Program-made: the position numbers and the translations under genes
From: Taudactylus pleione
Taxonomy: Eukaryota; Chordata; Amphibia; Anura; Myobatrachidae
NCBI GenBank assembly: GCA_031769625.1
Contig: JAUIMM010000602.1
Span: 620,001 to 684,000, forward strand
Length of the DNA stretch: 64,000 nucleotides
Direction of reading: 5' to 3'
Notes under the pieces: model-generated
Databases searched by the model: none
The model's input: the letters and a program-made list of their open reading frames with translations, nothing else
Told to the model about the DNA's origin: nothing
Part shown: positions 1-11,895 of the stretch, one piece after another
Numbering within the stretch: the first letter of the stretch is position 1
Layout: each line of letters begins with the position of its first letter

Positions 1-273
1 ATGTCCGTGAAATGGACCTTCCATCTGGCGTATCTATTCCCTCCAGTCTCTCTTCCTCGAGTTCTTCAGAAGTTCAAACAAGATGGAGGCACTGTTCTGC
101 TGGTGGCCCCAGCCTGGCCCAGACAACATTGGCACTCAGATCTTTGGAGCCTCTCCATAGATGCCTTGTTCCTGCTACCTCAGCAGCCATACCTGTTGTC
201 TCAGGGTCCTTGTCTTCACCCACACCTGGAATGTCTGTCTTTGATGGCGTGGCTCTTCAGAGATCCCTCCTGA
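1..273 (+). pseudogene. DIRS ORF2 C-terminal fragment (methyltransferase-like domain)
   Basis: About 90 residues including WTFHLAYLFPP and LLVAPAWPR align without gaps to residues near the end of the RT-RNase H-methyltransferase ORF of copy D2. In DIRS elements this domain follows RNase H and resembles DNA N6-adenine methyltransferases; its role in the cycle is unclear. The 5' part is outside the window. It ends at a stop in the same place as D2. Confidence 0.8.
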
Positions 274-279
274 GGTCTA

Positions 280-1230
280 AAGAGTGTTCTCGCTCTGTAG
301 TCAAGACTAGGCTGAGCGTGCAAGCCAGCCTCTGCCCGGATTTACCATAGAGAGTGGCATACATACTTTCAATGGTGTGATGCCAAAAACTATGACCATC
401 AGGTGTTTAGGGTTTCTAGAGTGCTGGCCTTCCTCCAAGCAGAGTTGGACCTTGGACTCTACCTTACCTCGCTGAAGGAGCACGTCTCTTCTGTCCATTT
501 GGTTCCAGCATAGATTGCTTTACTGCCGGATGTCCATACCTTACTTCAAGGTGTCCTCCGCATACAACCTCCCTTTGTCCCTCCTGTGATGTTGTGGAAT
601 TTGTCAGTGGTTCTTCAGGCCCTACAGGGCAATCCGTTTGAACCTTTTGGAATCTGCGGATCTCAAGTGGCTCAGAGCGAAAACTTTTACTTCTGGCTAT
701 GGCGTCCACCCGAAGGGTGTCTGATTAAGGGGTGCCCTCATCCCATTCCCCATTTCTAATCTTCCATCAGGACGGGGTAGTTCTCCGAACTCAACCTGGC
801 TTCCTATCCAAGGTGGTTACTCATTTCCATATTAATGAGGAAATCCTAGTCCCGGCCTTTTATTAACCTGACCTCTTGGCAGGTGAGGCCTCCTTCGATG
901 TGGTCCATGCTCTCAGGATCGACGTAGACCATACCAGTTCTCTGAGGAAAACAGACTCCCTATTTGTGCTCTATGGATTTCACAAGAAGGGATGGCCAGC
1001 TAATAAACAGACATTGGACAGATGGCTTTGCATGACTATCTCCCAGGCTTACACGCAGACAGGGCTTCCTGTACCGGCTACTGTCACTGCCCTTTCCACT
1101 TGCTTTGAGTCCCTCGGCAGCTCAACGTGGAGTCTCAGCTGAACAGCTTTGTAAGTGTGCCACATGGTCCTCTGTCCACACCTTTCTTAGGTTCTATGCC
1201 TTTGATACACTTGCCTCTAGGATGCTTCAT
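280..1230 (+). pseudogene. DIRS tyrosine recombinase, broken
   Basis: Pieces in different frames correspond to the tyrosine recombinase of D2 (VFRVSRVLAFLQ-like segment near 400-450, KGWPANKQTLDRWL near 985-1025). The recombinase should join a circular cDNA to the target by Arg-His-x-x-Arg-Tyr chemistry. Where D2 has His-Ser-Thr-Arg, this copy reads Leu-Ser-Thr-Cys (about 1090), so two catalytic residues are gone in addition to frame breaks. It is a relic. Confidence 0.8.
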
Positions 1231-1670
1231 TTGGACACCAGATTTAACTCTCAGGAGTGTCCCCACCATTGAATAACTGCTTTGGGACATCCCCAAGGTC
1301 TCCCGGTGGAGCCCTATGGACCCTGAAGAAGAAAACAAGAGTTATGGTAAAACTTAACAAAGTTAACTCTTTCTTCAAAGTCCACAGGGTACCCGCCCTG
1401 ATGCACCTGGCTTCTATGGGCTATGTTTCCCGGTCACATGTTTTCTGTCTGTGTGAGTGTGATTCTTCTGTGCACCAGTCTTCTCTCCTCCGGCCTTAGG
1501 CTTGTTATGAACTGAAGTGGCTCAGGGGCAGGGTATAGGGGGAAGGCCTGTTGAATCTTGGGGCAAGGCTTTAACTTTTTGGTGCCCGGTCCTCAACCAC
1601 CACCTGTGGACCCTATGGACTTCGAAGTAAGAGAGTTAACAGGTAAGGTAAGTTTTACCATAACTCTCGT

Positions 1671-1763
1671 TTTCCATGCTCTGAGTGTGGGAAATGTTTT
1701 ATAAAGAAATCCGCTCTTATTAGTCATCAGAAACATCACACAGGAAAAAAACAATGTGTATGA
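1671..1763 (+). pseudogene. Last C2H2 finger of a zinc-finger gene, cut by DIRS insertion
   Basis: Starting right at the DIRS end, the frame reads [10 protein letters not shown] followed by a complete C-x2-C-x12-H-x3-H finger, TGKK, and a stop codon at 1761-1763. This is the typical C-terminus of a frog multi-finger exon. Upstream fingers are not in the window and the DIRS insertion separates this finger from the rest of its exon, so the parent gene is interrupted. It could alternatively be an isolated retained fragment. No frameshift is seen in the 30 codons kept. Confidence 0.82.
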
Positions 1764-2016
1764 GCATCTAGAAATATATAGAATTTGCAGCGGTATTTGC
1801 AGTACTGTATTGTTATTGAAAATATTCAAAACAAACATGAATACAATGTTAGCCTAGATTGCTGTCCCTGCTTAGCGAAGGGTAAATGACATTTGCATTA
1901 TCTCACTATATACTAATATATAACACTTTTATTATATATCCACACGGATGTCACCATCCTAGCTCTCCAACAGCTTTCCTAATGTAATGGCTTTCAGTTT
2001 CCTTATTCCATCAGAT

Positions 2017-2175
2017 CAGAGTTTTCCAAACTTCGCTATTACAGCCCAGGTATTAAGGATATCCATGCTTGAGCACATGTCACTTAGTACCTCAGTCAGT
2101 TTGATTTAACCATTTGGACTCAAGCATGGATATCCTTAAACCCTGGTCTGTAATGGCAGAGTTTGGGAATCTCTG
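2017..2175. repeat. Short palindromic (foldback) element
   Basis: Left arm 2017-2073 and right arm 2119-2175 are inverse complements with few mismatches; both contain CAAGCATGGATATCCTTAA or its complement. A 45-base loop separates them. This looks like a small MITE; no clear target duplication was identified. Confidence 0.75.
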
Positions 2176-4468
2176 TATTAGATTATTATTGTGCTATTGG
2201 CCTATTTGTGCAGTAACAAGACCACATGATGTAATATAGGGACATAACTAATCTGTCATCATGACAATGTCCTGGGGATGTAATATGGGAAGTGGGAAAC
2301 TATGACATCATGTGATGACTGGGCTGTAAGTGACGGGGTGAGATGGGCGATATAATGACATCTGTAACCTCTGATTTTATCTCACTGGATCCAGTACTCT
2401 CTGGTTGGGTTTCCTGGTAAATGGATCTCTAATCTCCTTACAGCAGTCTGATGTCTTGTTCCTTCTAATTAGATCCTCTGTAACCTACTATTTACACTAT
2501 TCCATAAGATGAGGACATTAATATCATGATCACTTATGTAATTTATACATTATTAGATAATGTAATTAGTGTTGGGACACAGGAAGCTGCAGGTCCTGGT
2601 ATAAACCACTAACAGTAATGTCCATTAAGTGCATCAGGCTCCCGATATCCCCAGCAGAATACAGATGTGAGCAGGGTACGTAGTAATGGAGGAATAATAC
2701 AGGGACATTACAGGATAAGTAGGATCAGTACAGATTGTCCTCAGTATGTCCTGCACTGTCTCACCTCCCTTACTGGCACCACCAGTAACGTGCAGGGTCA
2801 GGAGATGGAGATTATTTGGTAGTGAGGAATTCACAGAAAGGACAATACAAGCTTTGTTATACACCTACAAATATATGAGATAAAGAGTTTGGTAACAAGT
2901 AAGAAAACCGAACGCTGTACGGACCTGTCTGACGTCCATGTGGGGTAACACAGCTGCGTGTGGCGCTTGTTAGTATTTACCACACTTTTTTTGCCTGAAA
3001 GTTTTTGTACATTGTTAGTAAAGCTGGAATGGACTCCAGTTGTCCGCTCGGTGGTGCACATGTTCTGTGATGGCCTAGGTGTAAGATCTAGTGATTTGCT
3101 GTAAGACAGGATTTAGTGGAAACACTGATGTTACCAGAGATGTCACAAGGAAGTATAGAGGTTTCTGCATGAGGGTGAGTTGTGTCTCACGGGCTGGTCA
3201 CACTAGGCCACAGCTGGCAGGAGAAAATAACATAGAGATAGGGACAGGGCAGTCAGCTATAGACCAGGGTATGAGGTCAGGGCCACAGGAGAACAAACGT
3301 CAGGCATAAGCCGGGTCAGTATTGGTCAGTCAGACATTTACTATGACTCATTCAGAATTGGATATAAACTGACATAAAGCTGTATTACTCTGTCACTTTA
3401 GGTACCGGTGATTATAGGTATATATATTGGGGTGATTATCGGTATATATTGGGGCTGCACCAGCTCTTCCTATTCCCAGGTTCTTGTAATGCAGTTTTTA
3501 TTCTTTTGTGTTTTAGCTTTATCCTAACTTTGCTCTTAGTATCTTTATACTGTGAATGTCTTAGTGTCCATTTCTCATACCCAAACAAGAAAAGTTTTGT
3601 CTTACACGTGTGCCCCTCTCTCCTCTCTCCTGTCTCCTGTCACTGTGACACCGCTCTGCTGTTGGGGATTTGCTCTCTGATGGGCACCTGCATGGATACA
3701 CTGGCCTGTCCTGTTATTACCTCCTATCATGGTATATATCAGCATTATGTTAGTACATATGTATTAGATAATATGTCATCTCTATTGTATGTGTCATGGA
3801 TGGAATGACAGCACTGTGCGAGTATCATATCCTGCAGCTTATAATACATGAGTAATACAGAAATGACACATTGTACACAAGCCATGAATAATAACAGGAA
3901 TTGCTCTGTATGAGTAACTGGACGTTACAGGACTATTATGTGCAGGATGTTACTCTCATCATTAATGTAAGGACCATATTATACCAAACAGAGAAAGCCA
4001 GGACAGCTATTCCTCATGGATGGCTCCTAATACGTACAGACCCCACCTGATGGAAAATGCCAGGATGCTGCACATCTCTGAGCGTTGGATGTATGATCTG
4101 TTATCTATATACAGGTGCACAGCACAGCGTCACTACACCAGTATGCCAGGAGCTTAACATCATTACTCTGTTCTGTTACCTAGCTGTATCCATGTCAGTC
4201 TTGTCTGATCATAGCTGTAATGGAGTTATATGAGCTGACATACTCTGTGCTGCTGTTACCATTCTCTTTAGTTACATATTTCCAGCACCACCCACCTTAT
4301 CTGCTGCTTGTGTGTCTGCCCCCAGGTTTGCAGGATACAGCAGCTGCTCATTTTATAATCTGCTTTTCTTGCTGTAGTCTAACAGCAAAACATTCACACA
4401 ATATTATAGTAATCTGTAGTATTAAATATTCAATAAATAACATTCCAAGTGTTATTACAGAAGGAAAC
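2176..4468. other. Unassigned sequence
   Basis: About 2.3 kb of AT-rich sequence with no coding region I can support. Part (2680-2830) resembles zinc-finger intron text found elsewhere here (ATTACAGGA, CAGGAGATGGAG), but degenerate. Several short open frames have no recognisable content. Confidence 0.5.
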
Positions 4469-4471
4469 TAT

Positions 4472-5015
4472 GGCCCTCATTCAGAGCCGTACGCTCTGAG
4501 CAGAGCGCACGCTCTGCATGAGGGCCGGGCTCCTTTTTCATGGAGCGTCCTCCTGGATGCTCGTATAGCTGTGGGTCACCACCCACAGGCTATACGAGCG
4601 TGCATTTTGATGGCCGCGATGGTCGTGACCATCGCGACCATCGAAATTGCGAGCCGGAGCCTGCGGTTGAGGTTTTCAACCGCAAGCTCCGGAGTGATTT
4701 TGGCTCTATCAGAGCCAAAATCACTCCCACTGACATCACTAGTGATGTCAGTGGGCCGGCTTCTGACGGGAGGCATTCCCGTGGGAACGCCCCCGTCAGG
4801 GAGGCACGCCCCCGGCACGCCCACCAAAGGGGGCGTGCTGTCAATCAACATTGACAGCACGCCCCCTTTGATCGGACACAACGAGCGAAGTCCTTCGCTC
4901 GTCGTGTCTGGCGCATGCGCACGACGGAGCTCCCTCCATCGTGCGCATGCTCAGTGCAGACCATCGACCCACTTGCGAGCGTACAGCCGCTCGCGAGTGG
5001 GTCTGAATCAGGCCC
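4472..5015. mobile_element. Hairpin-chain element, copy 1 (544 bp)
   Basis: Ends GGCCCTCATTCAG and (inverse) GGGCCTGATTCAG; flanked by TAT on both sides (4469-4471, 5016-5018), a 3-bp duplication. The interior is a row of about 12 consecutive hairpins. It is close to the reverse complement of the copy at 47677-48214. The 3-bp duplication and GC-rich short ends fit a non-autonomous DNA transposon, possibly PIF/Harbinger-like; that assignment is inference. No coding capacity. Confidence 0.88.
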
Positions 5016-5363
5016 TATATTCTTGTAACCTTGCAATAAAATGACTCTGATGTAGAAAATTCTGCCTCACTGCTGTGTTTAGTGATAACTTGTGTATAAA
5101 GGAAAAGGCGAGGTGTGGGGGGAATGAGGGCTATACCTGTAACCATTTTTATATTGGGATGTAGTCGGCAGCTCTGCGGTAAAATACTGGCGATCAGAAT
5201 CCCAGCACCAGAATCATCGCTGACATCCTGATGGTAAGTATTAGGTTAGGTACAAGGAGGGGGCTGAGGGGGGGATTAGGGTACTTACCTCCAGGCATCA
5301 GGATTCTGATTGTATGCCGCTGTTGGTATTCTGACGGCCAACATCCCATCCCCAACTTATTAT
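5016..5363. other. Unassigned sequence
   Basis: No gene or repeat recognised between the hairpin element and the 34-bp minisatellite. Confidence 0.4.
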
Positions 5364-6543
5364 AGTAATACCAGGGTTCCCATGCAGTGTATAGTAACAC
5401 CGGGGTTCCCATGTAGTGTATAGTATAGTAATACCGGGGTTCCCATGTAGTGTATAGTATAGTAATACCGGGGTTCCCATGTAGTGTATAGTAATACCAG
5501 GGTTCCCGTGTAGTGTATAGTATAGTAATACCGGGGTTCCCGTGTAGTGTATAGTATAGTAATACCCAGGTTCCCGTGTATAGTATAGATATACCAGGGT
5601 TCCCGTGTAGTGTATAGTATAGTAATACCGGGGTTCCCGTGAAGTGTACAGTATAGTAATACCGGGGTTCAGGTGTAGTGTATAGTAATACCGGGGTTCC
5701 CGTGTAGTGTATAGTATAGTAATACCGAGGTTCCCGTGTAGTGTATAGTATAGTAATACCAGGGTTCCCGTGTAGTGTATAGTAATAGCAGGGTTCCCGT
5801 GTAGTGTATAGTATAGCAATACCGGGGTTCCCGTGTAGTGTATAGTATAGTAATACCGGGGTTCCCATGTAATGTGTAGTATAGTAATACCAGGGTTCCC
5901 ATGTAGTGTATAGTATAGTAATACCGGGGTTCCTGTGTAGTGTATAGTATAGTAATACCAGGGTTTCCGTGTAGTGTATAGAATAGTAATAACGGGGTTC
6001 CCGTGTAGTGTACAGTATAGTAATTCCAGGGTTCCCGTGTAGTGTACAGTATAATAATTAGAGTTCCCGTGTAGTGTACAGTATAGTAATACTGAGGTTC
6101 CCGTGTAGTGTACAGTATAGTAATTCCAGGGTTCCCGTGTAGTGTACAGTATAGTAATACCGGGGTTCAGGTGTAGTGTATAGTATAGTAATACCGGGGT
6201 TCCCGTGTAGTGTATAGTATAGTAATACAGAGGTTCCCGTGTAGTGTATAGTATAGTAATACCAGGGTTCCCGTGTAGTGTATAGTAATAGCAGGGTTCC
6301 CGTGTAGTGTATAGTAATAGGGTTCCCGTGTAGTGTATAGTAATACCAGGGTTCCCATGCAGTGTATAGTATAGTAATACCGGGGTTCCCGTGTAGTGTA
6401 TAGTATAGCAATACCGGGGTTCCCGTGTAGTGTATAGTATAGTAATACCGGGGTTCCCGTGTAGTGTATAGTAGAGCAATACCGGGGTTCCCATGTAGTG
6501 TATAGTATAGTAATACCAGGGTTCCCGTGTAGTGTATAGTATA
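5364..6543. repeat. 34-bp minisatellite, about 35 copies
   Basis: Tandem units built on AGTAATACCGGGGTTCCCGT plus GTAGTGTATAGTAT; a common variant lacks one TATAGT and is 28 bp. Because 34 is not a multiple of 3 and the unit has no stop in one strand, long repeated minus-strand frames arise (up to 446 codons); these are artefacts of the array. Confidence 0.95.
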
Positions 6544-6545
6544 TG

Positions 6546-7597
6546 GTATTGATCAGCAATGAAGAATTGTATAACATGGGAGAATCCACCACACGGGATC
6601 CATAACAGCCCATATGTGGGATCATGTAATGGGTACAAGGACCTGTGTATGAGCCTATTTGATGGGTCACAGCGTCTCCCTATGTCAGTAAAGTGTCTGC
6701 TCTATGTCAGTCATACAGATATAATAGGACAGTTCCCCCTTATACATGGGCTAATGTACCTGCCCCTCTGCACATCCCCAGCTTTGGTCTGAGGACTGGA
6801 GGAGGATGCTTGGACTTGTCACTGGAACCTTCTCTGGTAAATCATCTCCACATTTTCTCTGATGACAACTTAGATACTATTACTGATGTCTGTATTACAG
6901 TAAGAAATGGACATAAAGAAACCATTGATAGTACCGATGTATTTAGCTTTGGTCACAATATATTTCATGTTAAACATTGGTTATGAAATATCAGTGTGTT
7001 CTGATGTCTCTACACAAGACTTCTCGTGGGTACAGCAGGACTGGCTGAGCTGACCCACCACCTCCTAGTAATGGTAGGCAGGCTGTTACTGTGCTTCATG
7101 CTCAGCAGTGATCACACACTGCTCTACTACCTGTGACACCCATGTGACTGTCCTGATGGACTCTGAGCTTAGCCAGTCAGCAGTGCACTTTGTCATTGTC
7201 AGGCAGAGCTGCTCTGTTGTGACATACTGAGTGTTACCGTCACGTCAGACAACTGGCCGCTGCCCAAGCTGCATGTCTGGTTGAAGATTCTCTGAAGTTA
7301 GTGGGGGAAGGTCGGCTGCGGGAGTCAGTCACAGTGAGCTAACATTGGAACTGAATTGTCAATGATAAGGAAACATTGAAACCTCAGCCACTTAACATTG
7401 GAACCAAGCCATCGATGGTGTGATCTGGCAACATTTATATTGCTGCAATGAGAATGTCACCATATTCTCCCTGGTGGCCCACCAGCTACCTACCTGCTCC
7501 TGATGACTGCAGCAGCTTCCGTGTCCCAACTGTCATGTAACTTCACACCTGTGATCCTTCAACATTCCAGTAAGTATCCTGCTAATCCTCCATAAGG
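6546..7597. other. Unassigned sequence
   Basis: No supportable coding region, RNA gene or transposon end seen in this 1-kb stretch. Confidence 0.4.
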
Positions 7598-8100
7598 TGC
7601 CTAACCCTATCCCCCACAGCCTAACCCTATCCCCTCACAGCCTAACTCTAACTATCCCCCACAGCTAAACCCTAACCCCCACAGCCTAACACTACCCCCT
7701 GACAGCTTAACCCTACCCCGACAGCCCAACTTTATCCCCTACAGTTTAACCATAACTCCCAGACTTACACTGACCCCCACAGATTAACCCTAACCCTGCA
7801 CAGTCTAAACCTTATGCCCACAGCCTAACCCAATCACATCACAACTTAACCCTAACCACCCCACAGCCTAACCATAACCCCCCCAAAGCCTAAGCCTTCC
7901 ACCTGCAGCCTAACCATAACCCCCCACAGGTTTACCCTAACCCCCCCACAGCCTAAGCCTTCCACCTGCAGCCTAACCATAACCCCCCACAGATTAACAC
8001 TAACCCCCCCACAGCCTAAGCCTTCCACCCACAGCCTAACTATCCCCCACAGCTTCACTGTAACCCCCCAAAGTCTAAGTATCTCACCCACAACCTAACC
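7598..8100. repeat. Degenerate CCTAACCCTAAC-rich minisatellite
   Basis: Loose repeats of about 20-35 bp built from CAGCCTAACC(CTA)ACCCCC. The telomere-like hexamer CCCTAA recurs but always separated by CCCCACAG, so this is a diverged minisatellite, not a telomere tract. A similar tract lies at 62815-63030. Confidence 0.8.
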
Positions 8101-8394
8101 TCAGTTATTAGTTTCCTGTATAGACAATGAAATAAATTCTAGGCATTGTCCTCAGTAGCATATGAATAACAGTAATATTGCCCTATACTTTTATTCTACG
8201 CAATCCCAATACCAAATTCTTACCCCAATAGTAGTGCAAATTTTATTCATAGCAAATTTTTTATAAAAATTAAAGCTATTATATCTTCAATGTCTAAATA
8301 TACTAATATACTGCTGTTACACTGACACATATTCATTACCCATTATCATTAAGGATAAAATGATCACAGAAAGTATGTGTGTGTATGTATGTGC

Positions 8395-8974
8395 TGTAAT
8401 AGGATTGGGGTAGGAGGTCCCTCTCCTAGGGTAGATGTGCACCTCAAAACACACCTGCCAGGAAACAACACAGCAGTCCAGGATTTTCGTGCAAGCTAGC
8501 CACAGCTAGTTTTTATTGTGCAGTATAAAAATGTAAAACAAAAATAAATCTTAGTCTGTCTGGGCACTAACTAGATAATAAATTCCCTCTCTCAAAGTGA
8601 TAGGGCCTACTGCCTTAACCACCAACATAGGCATATGCACAGTATTACAAGTGGTACATCACAGTGTGTCTGCTGTCTGTCTCCCAGGTATGAGACACTG
8701 AGCCAAACCCTGACACAGCCTTTATCAGCCTGTCACAGCTGCAGTCACTAATTAGCCTGCTCTCAGGCTGAAGGCCCCAACATATAAACCAGCCTTGTAA
8801 ATGGAGCCCTCCATTCTCTCACATCCACACCCCCAGGACCCATTATCCGGCTTTTACTTAAAGCCCAAACTCTAATCAAGCAGACACATACATTTCCTGG
8901 GGGTTTAAAATACATAGGTCAAAAACCTTAGATACATATATGTGATTTAGCACTTTACCAGTGCTTCTGTCACA
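8395..8974 (-). repeat. LTR of the gypsy element (3' copy)
   Basis: 580 bp, TG...CA ends in element orientation. Its two ends match the 151-bp copy at 11896-12046, for example the region around AGGTCCCTC and the region CCACTTTACCAGTG-like at the other end. Contains AATAAA-like signal near the GTGCAGTATAAAAA stretch. Confidence 0.8.
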
Positions 8975-8975
8975 T

Positions 8976-9200
8976 ATCCCCCCTTTGTTTTGACCTGTGG
9001 GGCGGAACAACTGCAGCCACCATATAAAACACATGAGACAAAGCGTCTGCATTGGCCAGCTGGCTTCCTGGCCTGTGCTCTACTGAAAATGTAACATTTT
9101 GCAGTACCAAGAACCACCTAGTTATTCTCCCATTGCTCTCTTTATTCTCTGACCATTTTAAAGGGGCATGACCAGTAATCAACCTGAATTTCTTCAGATT
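8976..9200 (-). pseudogene. Gypsy RNase H fragment
   Basis: Minus-strand translation shows TGHAPLKW, ITRWFLVLQ and FSVEHRPGSQLANADALS, the standard C-terminal part of gypsy RNase H. It runs almost to the LTR. The residues of the upstream RNase H half lie in decayed sequence between here and the RT. Confidence 0.88.
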
Positions 9201-9219
9201 TAGGTATCGTCAGAACTGG

Positions 9220-9920
9220 TTGGGTGCACAATGCTACTTTTAACTCTTGAAAAGCCTTTTCTGCTTCAGGACTCCATTTAACCATAACTATTTCTTTGCC
9301 TTTGGTAAGGTCTGTCAGTGGGACTGCAATGGTGGCAAAATTGGGTATAAACTCCTACCCCGTGATTCCCAAGAATGTTCTCACCTGCTTTTTAGGGGTC
9401 GTGGCCAATATTCTAGTGCCTTGATATTATTAAGTTGGGGCTTCATCAAACCCCTGCCAATGGTCTATGTAAAACACTTTACTTCTTCCATCCCTAGACA
9501 ACACTTTTTGGCTGTCAATCCAGCTTTATAGATGTAGACCAACACTGCTTGTACTCTGGGTGAGACTGCTAAATTAGCAGCATACTGTCTATGGGGCCTT
9601 AGAATTTTATCCATCATCCTTTGAAAGGTAGCAGGTGCCCCATGTAAGCCAAATGGCAACATCTTGTATTGGAACAACCCTTCTGGTGCACAAATCCACC
9701 CTAGGCATTGGATAGGCATCGAACTTTGACACATTATTCAAGTTACAGAAATCATTACAGAAGTACAAACTCCTGTCAGGCTTTGGAATTAGCACAATGG
9801 GACTTGACCACTCACTATGTGATTCTTCAATTACATCCAACTCCAACTTTTTTTTATTTCTTTGGACACTGATTCACGTTGGGCTTCTGGTAATCTATAG
9901 AGCTTTAGGTTAATCTTAAC
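9220..9920 (-). pseudogene. Gypsy reverse transcriptase, broken
   Basis: Minus-strand reading gives ESHSEWSSPIVLIPKPD, FCNDFCNLN (usual F-C-x-D-Y-R-x-L-N motif degraded), then KMLPFGLHGAPATFQRMMD, the conserved fingers-palm region. Further downstream, in shifted frames, come LIKPQLN-like, ILGNHGV-like and KAFQELK-like segments of the thumb/connection. Stops and frameshifts interrupt it, so no product is expected. Confidence 0.88.
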
Positions 9921-10099
9921 GCCTGAATCAGTGATTATGTCATGTTTAATAACCATGGTTTTACCTGGTATGTCTGAAAACAAAACCCTATTTCTTATAA
10001 GAAAATCTTTAGTCTCCTGCTGTTGAACAGTTGATAGGGTTTAGCAATTGTTACATTGGGAACAAAAGGACCTGGGTTTACTGGAGGGGATGGGACAGC

Positions 10100-11750
10100 T
10101 GCTATATCCTTCCAAGGTTTTATAAGATTTACATGGTATATCTGTTCTGGCTTTTCCCAGGCTGGTAAACTTTATAATTAACCTCCCCCACTTTTTCTAG
10201 GATTTCAAAGGGTCTTTGCCATTTAGCCAAAAGTTTACTTTCTACTGTGGGAACCAAAACAGCACTCTGTCCCCAGGAGCAAAGACGCGTAACTGGGCAT
10301 TGCAGTTGTACACCCGCTGCTGTGCCTGTTGGGCCTGGTCCAAGTGCTCTCTCACTATCGGTACCACTGCAGCAATTCTTTCCTGCATTTAAGAAACATG
10401 TTCAATAACAGTTTTATATGGACTGGACTGCCCCTCCCATGTCTCTTTGGCAATATCCAGTAATCCCCTTGGGTGTCTCCTGTACAACAAATCAAAAGGT
10501 GAAAACCCTGCGGAGGATTGGGGGAACCTCTCTTATGGCCAGCAATAAAGAAGGTAATAATTCCAATCTCTTTCATATTTATCCACCACTTTCTTTAACA
10601 TATTTTTTAAAGTTTTGTTAAACCTCTCCACTAACCCATCAGTCTGGAGGTGATACACAGAGGTTCTTAACTGAGTAATTTTAAACAGGCGCATAACTCA
10701 TGATTTTTGAGATAAAGGGGGTACCTTGGTCAATCAGGATTTTCTTAGGTATTCTCAACCTGCTAAAGACATGGACTAAGGGCCTGATTTAGACCCATTC
10801 GCTAAATGTGCTCGCTCGCTCCCAGCATATGGAAATTCGGCTAAGTGACATCAAGGCAGCCGCTCGCAAGACAAGTCATAAGCATGCCCACTATGTCTGG
10901 GCAAGCGATCACCTTGTGTTTATAGACATCCACCAGCCTGTCTTAAGATTCCCACTTGTGTATGTCATCTCCCAGAAGTGTATAAAACCATTGGTACATC
11001 GATCACCATCGGAAACAATTGCAGCATTTGAGGTTGACTATACCCTGCCGCAAGCACTGCGAGCACTTCAGTATCTAAATCAACCAAGTGACATGTCCTA
11101 TGAAGCTGCCTGTTAATTATGCAAGCCTATGAAATGGCGTTCGGATTCTCAGGCACGCCTGTGTCCGCACCTCCACTCCCCCATTTCTAGTGGCCTGCCC
11201 TTGTTACCACACAAACGGCTTGACCTGTCACTCATTCCCCATCGCTCATACCAGTTCGCACACGTGCAATACAAAGTGTACGCATACAGATTGAAAAACA
11301 TTGGTAGCATATGAGTGAGCGCCCGCTTGCAAAAGGGTCTGAATCAGGCCCTAAGTCTCTAGCAATGGTCTTTGTTGATGTATTGTGCAATGGTATCACT
11401 TCTAGGTACCTGGTTGCATAATCCATTATCATCAAAATATATTGTTAGCCCTGGGCAGATTTCATTAGAGGTCCAACCAAATCCATCCATCTATTCTTTG
11501 AAACGGAACCTCAATAATGGGCAATGGGACAAGTGGACTATGAAAATATAGCCTTGGAGCATGATACTGACATTCAGGGCAGGATGCACAATATTCAGAT
11601 ACATCTTTATGGATCCCGGGCCAGAAAAACCTCTGTAAAATTCGCTCAGTGGTTTTTCTTACCCCTAGGTGACCTGCAGGTATGTGACCATGAGCCAGGT
11701 CTAACGCTGTTCCTCTATGTATGTTATCTTTGGGTGTAGGTTTAAAGCAG
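10100..11750 (-). pseudogene. Gypsy integrase, broken and split by an insertion
   Basis: The zinc-binding domain is readable at about 11720-11550 (H-G-H-x-P-A-G-H-L-G spacing, then C-x2-C in ASCPEC), followed by MDYATRYLEVIPL of the catalytic core near 11430. The element at 10780-11351 interrupts the core; the frame resumes below 10779 (SRLRIPKKIL, DQGTPF). The C-terminal part (IAAVVPIVREHLDQAQQAQQ, about 10390-10290; GPY/F-like KWQRPFEILEKVGEVNYKV near 10215-10160) precedes the reverse transcriptase. Integrase would insert the cDNA; here it is inactive. Confidence 0.87.
10780..11351. mobile_element. Hairpin-family element, copy 2 (572 bp), inside gypsy integrase
   Basis: Ends GGGCCTGATTTAG and inverse GGGCCTGATTCAG with TAA duplicated on both sides (10777-10779, 11352-11354). 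Its interior resembles the copy at 31251-31849 (shared CCTCCACTCCC, CTTGTTACCAC-like, CCTGTCACTCA-like text) and has few clean hairpins, unlike copies 1, 3, 5, 6 and 7. Removing it restores the continuity of integrase, which fixes its borders. Confidence 0.88.
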
Positions 11751-11895
11751 AATCTGGCTTTACCTAAGCATCTGCCTATGCCATCACCATGGATTTTACA
11801 AGATACAAGTTGATGTCCAAAATAACAGATTGGTATCTGTCATTTTAAATTTCAAACATAAGTTTTCAGTGTGTATGCCCACATTCTCCACCACT

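Larger units (their letters stand above)
1..1673 (+). mobile_element. DIRS-type retrotransposon copy D1, 3' part (window starts inside it)
   Basis: Translations match the 3' third of the better-preserved copy at 21838-27928: methyltransferase-like domain (1-273), tyrosine recombinase pieces (300-1230), then the internal complementary region (about 1285-1395) and the right inverted terminal repeat. The internal complementary region repeats, in inverse orientation, the outer tips of both ends, which is the diagnostic DIRS layout. The right tip ends in CTCGTTTT and the next bases are already zinc-finger coding sequence, so the insertion boundary lies within the T run at 1670-1673. Reading frames are broken by several stops and shifts; this copy is dead. 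Confidence 0.88.

Noticed and set aside
3449..3808. 119-codon open frame with a hydrophobic N-terminal stretch
   Set aside because: No recognised domain, no splice or promoter support; AT-rich intergenic context.
5364..6543. Possible CRISPR array because of regular short repeats
   Set aside because: Units are directly adjacent without unique spacers, and the genome is vertebrate.
5194..6670. Long minus-strand open frames (up to 446 codons) of repeated HGNPGITI-type peptides
   Set aside because: They follow the 34-bp minisatellite through three frames; no start context, splice sites or non-repetitive domain.
7598..8100. Interstitial telomere
   Set aside because: CCCTAA motifs are not in uninterrupted hexamer runs; C-rich filler separates them.
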